From NCBI GenBank assembly GCA_900765105.1, contig CAAFQM010000207.1, positions 1 through 10,918 on the forward strand: a DNA stretch of 10,918 bases, given 5' to 3'. The stretch's first letter is position 1. Every line of letters starts with the position of its first letter. The notes below the pieces were generated by a model, which made no database searches, had not been told where the DNA came from, and saw only the letters and a list, made by a program, of their open reading frames with translations. The position numbers were made by a program, and so were the translations under genes. Positions 1 through 6,487 of the stretch are shown here, piece after piece. This stretch comes from an uncultured Faecalibacterium sp. GTDB lineage: Bacteria > Bacillota > Clostridia > Oscillospirales > Ruminococcaceae.

Positions 1-801
1 GTACCGGATGCTATCCCGCCCATCATTCCGCTGGAACTGTTTGAGGATGTGCAGGAGAAGATCGCTAAAAATAAGAAAGCCCCTGCCCGTAGAAAGGCAG
101 AGGACGACTATCTGCTCACCACCAAGCTGTTCTGCGGCTACTGCGGGGCACTGATGTTTGGAGAAAGCGGCACGAGCCGGACGGGAGAAGTCCACCGCTA
201 TTATAAATGTGCCACCGCCAAAAAGAAGAAGGGCTGTAAGAAGAAAACCGTCCGCAAACAGTGGCTGGAAGATCTGGTGGTCAATCAGACCATGCAACTT
301 GTCCGGGATGATGCCGCCATGGAATCCATCATCGCCAAGGTCATGGAGCTGCAAGACCGGGAGAACACCAATCTTCCCCTCTATGAGAAGCAGCTCCGGG
401 ATGCAGAATCGGGTATCCAGAATATGCTCAATGCGATTCAGGCCGGAATCCTCACCAGCTCCACCAAGGAACGGTTGGAGCAACTGGAAGAAACCAAGCG
501 TGAGCTTGAAGCCCGCATTGCGGAAGAAAAGCTGGCAAAGCCCAAAATCAAAGAGGAATTTATCCGCTTCTGGTTGCTGCGGTTCCGCAAGCTGGACATG
601 AGCCTGAAAGACCAGCGGCAGGCATTGGTGGATACGTTCATCAATGCGATTTACCTGTATGATGATAAGGTTCTCATTACCTTCAACTATAAAGAAGGGA
701 CACAGACCGTCACCTTTGGAGAAGCGACAGAAGTTGCATCTGAGGGAAATGGTTCGGATTTGGATTGCTTTCCTGCACCATCTTCTGAAAAGACCTTGTA
801 G
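1..801 (+). CDS. Large serine recombinase, C-terminal part (5' end outside window)
   Basis: The reading frame is open from the first base, so the gene starts upstream; 266 codons are visible. They contain a recombinase zinc beta-ribbon with Cys45-x2-Cys48 and Cys70/Cys79 (counting from base 1), a Lys-rich stretch between the last two Cys, and then a Glu/Lys/Leu-rich coiled coil at about residues 115-185. This is the usual C-terminal layout of TnpX-like large serine recombinases, which integrate and excise mobile elements in Clostridia. The catalytic Ser domain lies outside the window and cannot be checked. The gene ends inside a hairpin terminator. Base composition is less GC-rich than in the genes after 1396, as expected for acquired DNA. 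The family assignment is firm; the identity of the element is unknown. Confidence 0.9.
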   Translation, partial: VPDAIPPIIPLELFEDVQEKIAKNKKAPARRKAEDDYLLTTKLFCGYCGALMFGESGTSRTGEVHRYYKCATAKKKKGCKKKTVRKQWLEDLVVNQTMQLVRDDAAMESIIAKVMELQDRENTNLPLYEKQLRDAESGIQNMLNAIQAGILTSSTKERLEQLEETKRELEARIAEEKLAKPKIKEEFIRFWLLRFRKLDMSLKDQRQALVDTFINAIYLYDDKVLITFNYKEGTQTVTFGEATEVASEGNGSDLDCFPAPSSEKTL

Positions 802-830
802 GCTTCAAAGTTTACAAGGTCTTTTGTTTT
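788..830 (+). terminator. Intrinsic terminator of the serine recombinase gene
   Basis: A perfect 13-bp inverted repeat (788-800 with 813-825) with a 12-base loop is followed by a T-rich run, TTTTGTTTT (822-830). The recombinase stop codon (799-801) lies at the end of the left arm and start of the loop, so the hairpin overlaps the gene end. Confidence 0.85.
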
Positions 831-848
831 ACTTTCTGGCAAAAAGAT

Positions 849-900
849 ACTCGTCGAATTTCTTCGTTCTCTGCGAATAGTCCGACGAGTGTTTTATTTT
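849..900 (+). terminator. Second hairpin with T-run: terminator or leader attenuator
   Basis: ACTCGTCG (849-856) pairs with CGACGAGT (883-890), with a smaller inner pairing TTCG (863-866) / CGAA (874-877). GTTTTATTTTT follows from 891. It lies 18 bases before the next start codon (919). A weak promoter-like pair just upstream (TTGTTT at 824-829 and GATACT at 846-851, 16-base spacer) would put this hairpin in the leader of the 919 gene. It may therefore be a backup terminator for the recombinase or an attenuator; the sequence does not decide between them. Confidence 0.5.
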
Positions 901-918
901 TGCTGAAAGGAACCCGCT

Positions 919-1188
919 ATGGAAAAAATCAAAATGCAGCCGACCCGACCGGAAGATGCCCTGCTGACCGATGCCTTTGCTGACTTTTTGGAAAAGTGCA
1001 GAGCCAAGAATCTGTCTGAGAAAACGCTGAACATTTATACTGTACATTTCAAGTTCTTCAAAGAATATCTCAGCGACCCGGATAAAAAGGCTTCTGACAT
1101 CACGGAGGATACCTTAGAGGGCTTTATCAGGCTGTTGCCAAGTTCTTCGGCGGCTGGTGCTTTGCGGTTACAGCAGTCTGCTGCGTGA
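919..1188 (+). pseudogene. Tyrosine recombinase/integrase fragment, N-terminal SAM-like domain only
   Basis: The ATG at 919 has a good ribosome-binding site, AAAGGA (906-911), 7 bases away. Residues 10-72 read like the core-binding (SAM-like) N-terminal domain of phage-type integrases: a helix around FADFLEKCRAKNLSEKT, then a tyrosine-rich helix, then an ITEDTLEGFI segment. A full integrase has about 300-400 residues including a catalytic domain with Arg, His and Tyr. Here the frame stops after 89 residues, and the last 17 or so (after GFIRLL) are low-complexity translation of another gene's frame. The catalytic domain is absent. It is best read as a truncated gene cut at about 1125-1140. A genuine short DNA-binding protein is possible but less likely, given the membrane-protein frame that starts at the same point. 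Confidence 0.65.
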
Positions 1189-1304
1189 TGGGCATGTATG
1201 ATAAGGAACCCTTCACCTTTGCACTGAATGTGATCACCCCGGTGGTCTTGACCGTGCTGGGCTTTATCCTTCCGGCTATTGCAAAGCGTGAACAGCAGAA
1301 GTAG
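1098..1304 (+). pseudogene. C-terminal remnant of an unidentified integral membrane protein
   Basis: A frame different from the integrase fragment is open from 1098 to the TAG at 1302-1304. From about 1131 it encodes two hydrophobic segments: one around FFGGWCFAVTAVCCVMGMY, then a short polar turn (DKEPFTF), then ALNVITPVVLTVLGFILPAI, ending in a positively charged tail (AKREQQK). This is a convincing C-terminus of a small membrane protein, with a cytoplasmic Lys/Arg-rich end. There is no start codon or ribosome-binding site for it, and the upstream bases belong to the integrase frame, so the 5' part of the gene is missing. I do not recognise the family; a DUF3784-like small membrane protein is only a thought. 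The remnant is followed by a terminator at 1331-1369. Confidence 0.6.
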
Positions 1305-1307
1305 AAT
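1279..1307 (+). promoter_or_regulatory. Possible sigma-A promoter for the aminopeptidase gene
   Basis: TTGCAA (1279-1284) and TAGAAT (1302-1307) are 17 bases apart. They lie inside the 3' end of the membrane-protein remnant and about 90 bases before the aminopeptidase start. No better promoter is visible closer to 1396. If it is used, the hairpin at 1331-1369 would lie in the mRNA leader. Confidence 0.35.
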
Positions 1308-1330
1308 AGAATCGATCAAAAGCACTTGAA

Positions 1331-1369
1331 CAGGCCGGTCAAATCTTCTGATTTCGACCTGCTTTTTCT
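1331..1369 (+). terminator. Intrinsic terminator (or leader hairpin) upstream of the aminopeptidase
   Basis: GGTCAAATC (1337-1345) pairs with GATTT-C-GACC (1350-1359) with one bulged C and a TTCT loop. The stem continues past a mismatch with a few more pairs and is followed by CTTTTTCT (1362-1369). It fits as the terminator of the membrane-protein gene whose remnant ends at 1304. It lies only 27 bases before the next start codon. Confidence 0.6.
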
Positions 1370-1395
1370 GAAACCGGCAAAAAAGGAGCACTCAC

Positions 1396-2706
1396 ATGAA
1401 AAACGAAGTCCGCGAACTGCTGTCCTTTATCGATGGCAACCCCACCGCTTACCATACCACCGCATCCGTGCGGGATATCCTGCTGAAAGAGGGCTTTTCC
1501 GAACTGCTGGAAAGCCGGAAGTGGCATCTGGAACCCGGAAAAAGCTATTTTGTCTGCCGCAACGGCTCCAGCATCATTGCCTTCCGTATGGGCGAACATC
1601 TGGAAAACTACAGCTTCAACGTTGCAGCTGCCCACACGGATTCGCCCTCGTTCCGAGTCAAGGAAAACGCTGAGATCCACATGGGCCAGAAATACACAAA
1701 GCTGAATACAGAAGGCTACGGCGGTATGATCTGCTCCACATGGATGGACCGCCCGCTTTCTGTTGCGGGCCGTGTTCTGGTGAAGGAGGGCGACGCCATC
1801 GTTTCCCGTCTGGTCGCGCTGGACCGTGACCTGCTGCTGATCCCCAGTGTTGCCATCCATATGAACCGCGAGGTCAACGACAAGGCAACGTTCAACAAGC
1901 AGATCGATATGCTGCCCCTTCTGGGCGGTGCCGCAGAGGAAGGCGTTCTCAAAAAGCTGATCGCAAAAGAGCTGGACGTTGCGGAAGAGCAGATCCTCGG
2001 CAGCGACCTGTTCCTGTACATCCGGGAAAAAGCTTCGGTCTGGGGCTGCAATGAGGAGTTCATCTCCTCCGGCCGCCTGGATGACCAGCAGTGCGTCTTT
2101 GGCATTCTGAAGGGCTTTTTGAGCGGACACAATGCCGATTCCGTGGATGTGGCCGCCTTCTTTGATAACGAAGAGGTGGGTTCTGGCACCAAGCAGGGCG
2201 CGGCTTCCACCTTCCTGTACGACGTGCTGCACCGCATCGCACGGAACATCTGCGACAATGACGAGGACTTCCATCGCGCTGTGGCTTCCAGCTTCATGTT
2301 CAGCGCCGACAATGCCCACGCTGTGCACCCGAACCACCCGGAGCATACCGATGTCAACAACTGCACCTACATGAACGAGGGCGTTGTCGTCAAGGTCCAT
2401 GCCGGGCAGAAGTACACCAGCGACGGCATGAGCATGGCAGTTGCCAAGGAGCTTGCCGCCCGTGCCGGTGTTCCGCTGCAGTATTTCGCCAACCGTTCCG
2501 ACAAGGCCGGCGGCAGCACACTGGGCAATCTGGCCATGGCGCAGGTCTCCATGAACTGCGTGGATATCGGCCTGCCGCAGCTGGCCATGCACTCCTGCTA
2601 TGAGACTGCCGGCGCAGAGGATATCGTTTCGCTGATCCGTCTGATGCAGGAATTTTACAGCAGTCATTTTGAAGAGACTGGTTTCGGAACCCTTGCTGTC
2701 CATTAA
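1396..2706 (+). CDS. apeB: M18 family zinc aminopeptidase
   Basis: A 436-residue cytosolic metallopeptidase, the full length for the family, which removes N-terminal residues (often acidic or neutral in M18) from peptides. The M18/MH-clan metal site is complete: AAHTDSP (His80, Asp82), the bridging Asp in GRLDD (Asp229), FFDNEEVGSGTKQG with catalytic Glu259 and ligand Glu260, SADNAHAVHPN (Asp305), and LAMHS (His399). The SDKAGGSTLGN and YETAG motifs near the C-terminus are also typical. The ATG at 1396 is chosen because AGGAG (1384-1388) lies 7 bases upstream and the N-terminus aligns with the family; there is no signal peptide. The gene stands alone, between the recombination scar and a bidirectional terminator, and converges on the ABC exporter operon. 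A housekeeping role in peptide turnover is likely. Confidence 0.95.
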   Translation: MKNEVRELLSFIDGNPTAYHTTASVRDILLKEGFSELLESRKWHLEPGKSYFVCRNGSSIIAFRMGEHLENYSFNVAAAHTDSPSFRVKENAEIHMGQKYTKLNTEGYGGMICSTWMDRPLSVAGRVLVKEGDAIVSRLVALDRDLLLIPSVAIHMNREVNDKATFNKQIDMLPLLGGAAEEGVLKKLIAKELDVAEEQILGSDLFLYIREKASVWGCNEEFISSGRLDDQQCVFGILKGFLSGHNADSVDVAAFFDNEEVGSGTKQGAASTFLYDVLHRIARNICDNDEDFHRAVASSFMFSADNAHAVHPNHPEHTDVNNCTYMNEGVVVKVHAGQKYTSDGMSMAVAKELAARAGVPLQYFANRSDKAGGSTLGNLAMAQVSMNCVDIGLPQLAMHSCYETAGAEDIVSLIRLMQEFYSSHFEETGFGTLAVH

Positions 2707-2731
2707 AATCACATCGCTTTTCCCGACATGA

Positions 2732-2771
2732 AAAAGGGGCTGCTGCACCAGAATGTGCAGCAGCCCCTTTT
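2732..2771. terminator. Bidirectional intrinsic terminator between convergent genes
   Basis: A perfect 17-bp stem (2732-2748 with 2755-2771), GC-rich in its centre, closes a 6-base loop. It has A-runs on the left and T-runs on the right, so it can end transcription of the aminopeptidase on the plus strand and of the ABC exporter operon on the minus strand. Confidence 0.9.
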
Positions 2772-2795
2772 GTCTTATGGGATATTCTTGATAGC

Positions 2796-4571
2796 TCAGG
2801 TCTGGACACCCTCGAACTGGCTGTTGTAGAGCTTGGCGTAGAAGCCGCCCTTGGCCAGCAGTTCGTCGTGATCGCCCTGCTCCACGATGTGGCCGTCCTT
2901 CATCACAAGGATGACGTCGGCCTCGCGGATGGTGGAAAGGCGGTGCGCCACGATAAAGCTGGTGCGGCCCTGCATCATGCGGGCAAAGGCTTTCTGGATG
3001 CGCACCTCGGTGCGGGTATCGATAGAGGAGGTGGCTTCGTCCAGGATCAGCATCGGCGGCAGGCAGAGCATCACACGGGCGATGCACAGCAGCTGCTTCT
3101 GACCCTGACTGATGTTGCCGCCGTCCTCGGCGATGACAGTGTCGTAGCCCTCGGGCAGGCGGCGGATGAAGCTGTCTGCGTGGGCAGCCTTGGCGGCGGC
3201 AACCACTTCCTCAAGGGTGGCGTCCGGCTTGCCGTAGGCGATGTTCTCGCGCACGGTTCCGGCACGCAGCCAGGTATCCTGCAGAACCATGCCGTAGCTG
3301 CCGCGCAGGGAGGCACGGGTCACGTTGCGGATGTCGGTGCCGGATACCTTGATATCGCCGCCGTTGACGTCGTAGAACCGCATCAGCAGATTGATGAGGG
3401 TGGTCTTGCCGCAGCCGGTGGGGCCGACGATGGCGATGCGCTGGCCGGGCTTTACGTCCAGCGACAGGCCCTCGATAAGGGGGCGGTCCGGCAGGTAGCG
3501 GAAGGAGACATTTTCCAGCTGCACATGGCCGTCCGGCTGCAGCTGGATGGCGTTGTCGGCTTCCGGCACCTGATCGTCGGCGTCCAGCAGTTCGAACATG
3601 CGGGCGGCGCAGGCAAGGGCGTTCTGCAGCTCGGTGACAACGCCGGAGATCTCATTGAAGGGTTTGGTGTACTGGTTGGCATAGCTCAGGAACACGCTCA
3701 GCTGACCGATGGTGATGCCGCCGGACACCGCGTAAATGGCACCCACAAGGCCCACACCGGCATAGACGATGTTGTTCACAAAGCGGGTGGCGGGGTTGGT
3801 CAGGCTGGAGAAGAAAATGGCCTTCAGGCTCACGTCCTGCAGACGGTCGTTCACCTCGTCAAAGGCGGCAAGGCTCTCGGCTTCGTGGCCGAAGGCCTGC
3901 ACCACCTTCTGGCCCTCGATCATCTCGTTGACCAGCGCGGTCTGCTCGCCGCGCACGGTGCTCTGGCTCTGGAAATATTTGTAGCTGCGCTTGGCAAGGA
4001 AGCTTGCCACCACAAGGCTCAGCGGGGTGATGCACACCACCACCAGCGTGATGGGCACGTTCTGGCTGAGCATGAACAGCAGGGTGCCCAGAATGGTCAG
4101 GATGCCGCTGAACAGCTGGGTGAAGCCCATCAGAAGGCCGTCCGCAAAGGTATCCACATCGGCCACCATGCGGCTGACGATATCGCCGGAAGGGTGGCTG
4201 TCCAGATAGGACAGCGGCAGGGTCTGGATCTTGCGCAGGGCTTCGTTGCGCAGATCGCGGCTGACAAGAAAGGTGATGCGGTTGTTGCACACGCTCAGCA
4301 GCCACTGTGCCAGCGCTGCTGCCGCGGCTACCACCAGAACTTCCACGATGATCTGCGCCACGCCGCCGAAGTCCACGGCACCTTTGCCCAGCATCAGGTC
4401 GATGGCGTTGCCGCAGAGGATGGGAATATACAGCTGCGCGGCCACGCTCACGGCGGCGACAATCAGGCTGCACACCACAAACAGGGAGTAGGGCCTGATC
4501 TTGCCCAGAACACGGGTCAGGGTGGCTTTGCGCTGTTCAGGGGTCAGCTTTGTTTTGGCTTTTGCACTCAT
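2796..4571 (-). CDS. ABC exporter half-transporter, catalytically competent subunit of a heterodimer
   Basis: A 591-residue type IV (ABCB-like) exporter: a six-helix membrane domain at about residues 20-320 and an ATPase domain at about 350-585. Visible motifs are Walker A GPTGCGKTT (383-391), Q-loop Gln431, signature ISQGQ (487-491, altered from LSGGQ), Walker B LILDE with catalytic Glu512, and switch His543. The substrate cannot be told from sequence; drugs, lipids or peptides are all possible in this family. The start codon overlaps the stop of the upstream partner (ATGA, 4 bases), which points to translational coupling and equal production. The altered signature here matches the altered Walker B and switch residues in the partner. 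The pair therefore resembles LmrCD/BmrCD/TM287-288-type heterodimers with one active and one degenerate ATP site. Confidence 0.93.
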   Translation of the reverse strand: MSAKAKTKLTPEQRKATLTRVLGKIRPYSLFVVCSLIVAAVSVAAQLYIPILCGNAIDLMLGKGAVDFGGVAQIIVEVLVVAAAAALAQWLLSVCNNRITFLVSRDLRNEALRKIQTLPLSYLDSHPSGDIVSRMVADVDTFADGLLMGFTQLFSGILTILGTLLFMLSQNVPITLVVVCITPLSLVVASFLAKRSYKYFQSQSTVRGEQTALVNEMIEGQKVVQAFGHEAESLAAFDEVNDRLQDVSLKAIFFSSLTNPATRFVNNIVYAGVGLVGAIYAVSGGITIGQLSVFLSYANQYTKPFNEISGVVTELQNALACAARMFELLDADDQVPEADNAIQLQPDGHVQLENVSFRYLPDRPLIEGLSLDVKPGQRIAIVGPTGCGKTTLINLLMRFYDVNGGDIKVSGTDIRNVTRASLRGSYGMVLQDTWLRAGTVRENIAYGKPDATLEEVVAAAKAAHADSFIRRLPEGYDTVIAEDGGNISQGQKQLLCIARVMLCLPPMLILDEATSSIDTRTEVRIQKAFARMMQGRTSFIVAHRLSTIREADVILVMKDGHIVEQGDHDELLAKGGFYAKLYNSQFEGVQT

Positions 4572-6307
4572 TTCTGCGCATCCCCTTTCTTGAACTGGCT
4601 CTCATAGATCTCTTCGTAGACCGGGCAGCTTGCGCGCAGCTGGTCGTGGGTGCCGATGCCCACCAGCTTGCCGTCATCCAGCACAAGGATCTGGTCGGCG
4701 TGCTGCAGGCTGGCGGCGCGCTGGCTGACGATGAACACGGTCAGGCTGCCGGGCAAGGCGGCCAGCGCCTTGCGCAGGGCTGCGTCGGTGGCGTAGTCCA
4801 AAGCGCTGGCGCTGTCGTCCAGAATGAGGATCTCAGGTTTGCCCACCAGTGCGCGGGCAATGGTCAGGCGCTGCTTCTGGCCGCCGGACAGGTTGCGTCC
4901 GCCCTGCTCCACAGGCTCGTCCAGCCCGAGGGGCTTGGCCTTGACGAATTCTGCGGCCTGCGCGGTCTCCAGTGCGGCCCACAGGTCGGCGTCGGAGGCA
5001 TTCTTGTTGCCCCACAGAAGGTTCGAGCGGATGGTGCCGCCGAAGAGCTGCGCTTTCTGCATGACCACGGCAACCTTGCCGCGCAGTGCTTCGCGCGGGT
5101 AATCCGGGGCGGGGCGGCCCAGCACTTCCACAGTGCCCTCGGTGGCATCATAGAAGCGGGGAATCAGGCTGACAAGGCTGGATTTTCCGCTGCCGGTGCC
5201 GCCGATGACACCGATGGTCTGGCCCTTCTTTGCGGTAAAGCAGATGTCGGAAAGGCTGGGGGCACCGGCTCCGGCGTAGGTCAGGCTCACATGGTCAAAG
5301 CGCACTGCATCGCCGGACTTGTCGGCGGGCACTTCACCCAGCACTTCGGCGGGGAAAGCCATGCCGGGCTTGGTATCCAGCACAGCCTGCACACGGCCGG
5401 CACAGGCCAGACCCTTGCTGACCTGTACGATCAGGTTGGCCAGCTTGACCAGCTCCACAAGGATCTGGTTCATGTAGTTGACCAGCGCGATCACATCGCC
5501 GGATGCCATGCCGCCCACGTTGATCTCAATGCTGCCCGCATACAGCAGCGCCACGATGGCAATGTTGATGAGCACATAGGTCAGCGGGTTCATCAGGGCA
5601 GAGATATGGCCCACATGGAGCTGCATTCTGGTCAGCAGGTCGTTAGCGTTTTCAAAGCGGCCGATCTCGTCCTTCTCTTTGTCGAAGGCGCGCACCACGC
5701 GCACACCGGTCAGGTTTTCGCGGGTCAGCCCCAGCACACGGTCCAGCCGGTTCTGTACGGTCCTGTACAGCGGGCGGGTGGCGGCCATGATGCCGAACAC
5801 GACGATGCTCAGCAGCGGGATGGTGACCACAAAGATCAGCGCCGCGCGGACATTGACCGTAAAGGCCATGACCATGGCACCAATGACCACGAACGGACTG
5901 CGCAGGAACAGGCGCAAAAACAGGTTCAGTCCGCTCTGCACCTGATTCACGTCGCTGGTCATGCGGGTGATGAGGGTGCTGGTGCCCAGCGTATCCATCT
6001 CGGAAAAGCTCAGGCTCTGGATGTGCTCAAACAGCGCATGGCGCAGAGCCGTGGAGTAGCCCACAGCAGCCTTTGCCGAAAAATACTGCGCGGTCAGACT
6101 GCAGGTCAGGCCGATGGCGGCCAGCACGAGCAGCAGCCCGCACCGCAGAAGGATATAGTGGAAATCATGGGCGGCGATGCCGACGTTGACGATGTCTGCC
6201 ATGACCAGCGGCACGAGCAGATCGAACGTTGCTTCCAGCATCTTAAAGAGCGGTGCAAGGACGCTTTCGCGCTTGTAGCCCTTCAGGTAGCCTAGCATCT
6301 TGTTCAA
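4568..6307 (-). CDS. ABC exporter half-transporter, degenerate-site subunit of a heterodimer
   Basis: A six-helix membrane domain (about residues 10-300) is followed by an ATPase domain (about 330-570). In numbering from the TTG start, Walker A GGTGSGKSS is at 369-377, the Q-loop Gln at 417 and a perfect signature LSGGQ at 473-477. Walker B reads LILDDSASALD, with Asp498 where the catalytic Glu should be, and the switch residue is Gln529 (IVSQRA) instead of His. This is the known signature of the non-catalytic half of heterodimeric exporters. I place the start at TTG 6307-6305 (579 residues): AAGGAGG (6322-6316) is 8 bases away, whereas it is 17 bases from the nearby ATG at 6298. An upstream ATG at 6361 would put the -10 box, the palindrome and the ribosome-binding site inside the coding region. 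It is first in a two-gene operon with the subunit at 4571. Confidence 0.92.
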   Translation of the reverse strand: MNKMLGYLKGYKRESVLAPLFKMLEATFDLLVPLVMADIVNVGIAAHDFHYILLRCGLLLVLAAIGLTCSLTAQYFSAKAAVGYSTALRHALFEHIQSLSFSEMDTLGTSTLITRMTSDVNQVQSGLNLFLRLFLRSPFVVIGAMVMAFTVNVRAALIFVVTIPLLSIVVFGIMAATRPLYRTVQNRLDRVLGLTRENLTGVRVVRAFDKEKDEIGRFENANDLLTRMQLHVGHISALMNPLTYVLINIAIVALLYAGSIEINVGGMASGDVIALVNYMNQILVELVKLANLIVQVSKGLACAGRVQAVLDTKPGMAFPAEVLGEVPADKSGDAVRFDHVSLTYAGAGAPSLSDICFTAKKGQTIGVIGGTGSGKSSLVSLIPRFYDATEGTVEVLGRPAPDYPREALRGKVAVVMQKAQLFGGTIRSNLLWGNKNASDADLWAALETAQAAEFVKAKPLGLDEPVEQGGRNLSGGQKQRLTIARALVGKPEILILDDSASALDYATDAALRKALAALPGSLTVFIVSQRAASLQHADQILVLDDGKLVGIGTHDQLRASCPVYEEIYESQFKKGDAQK

Positions 6308-6328
6308 GGCTTTTTCCTCCTTTTTATC

Positions 6329-6344
6329 CGATTCTCTTGAATCG
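6329..6344. promoter_or_regulatory. Palindrome over the exporter operon transcription start (operator candidate)
   Basis: CGATTC-TCTT-GAATCG is a perfect 6-bp inverted repeat around four bases. It begins 5 bases downstream of the TATAAT box (6355-6350, minus strand), so it covers the expected +1 (near 6343). That position suits a repressor such as those of the MarR, TetR or GntR families that often control drug exporters. No regulator gene is present in the window. It could also form a small leader hairpin. Confidence 0.4.
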
Positions 6345-6349
6345 CACTT

Positions 6350-6355
6350 ATTATA
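6350..6355 (-). promoter_or_regulatory. -10 box of the ABC exporter operon promoter
   Basis: A consensus TATAAT reads on the minus strand about 28 bases before the ribosome-binding site at 6322-6316. The -35 region at the normal distance (around 6373-6378, TGGCTT) is a poor match, so the promoter may be weak or depend on an activator. Confidence 0.5.
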
Positions 6356-6423
6356 GCGCACCTACCGGAAAAAAGCCATACTTTCAAAGGCATGATTTGA
6401 TAGCAAAGGCACTGTTTTCTGCA

Positions 6424-6452
6424 TTGTGAAAGCTGGCAAATCCTGCTATACT
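6424..6452 (+). promoter_or_regulatory. Sigma-A promoter of the SseB/Sel1-dnaK unit
   Basis: TTGTGA (6424-6429), a 17-base spacer and TATACT (6447-6452) preceded by TG at 6444-6445 form a good extended -10 promoter. Transcription would begin at about 6459. This decides against the first in-frame ATG (6458) as the start of the downstream gene. Confidence 0.65.
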
Positions 6453-6487
6453 AGAGCATGACAACAAATGGAAGAATGGTGAGCACG

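Noticed and set aside
802..1395. tRNA gene or CRISPR array as the target or neighbour of the recombinase element
   Set aside because: No cloverleaf, no CCA-type tRNA end and no regularly spaced repeats are visible.
1339..3087. Minus-strand open frame (582 codons) over the aminopeptidase and into the exporter gene
   Set aside because: It runs through a 17-bp terminator and overlaps two well-supported genes; its translation has no domain signal.
2868..4607. Long plus-strand open frame (579 codons) opposite the downstream ABC exporter gene
   Set aside because: It is antisense to a clear ABC exporter with all ATPase motifs; its translation is His/Gly/Ala/Val-rich with no domain, as expected from a frame opposite GC-rich codons.
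4550..6295. Long plus-strand open frame (581 codons) opposite the upstream ABC exporter gene
   Set aside because: Same reason: Gln/His/Gly-rich composition, no recognisable domain, fully antisense to a well-supported gene.
6394..6442. Inverted repeat GATTTG ... CAAATC in the divergent promoter region
   Set aside because: Only 6 bp and 37 bases apart, in an AT-richer region; easily due to chance.
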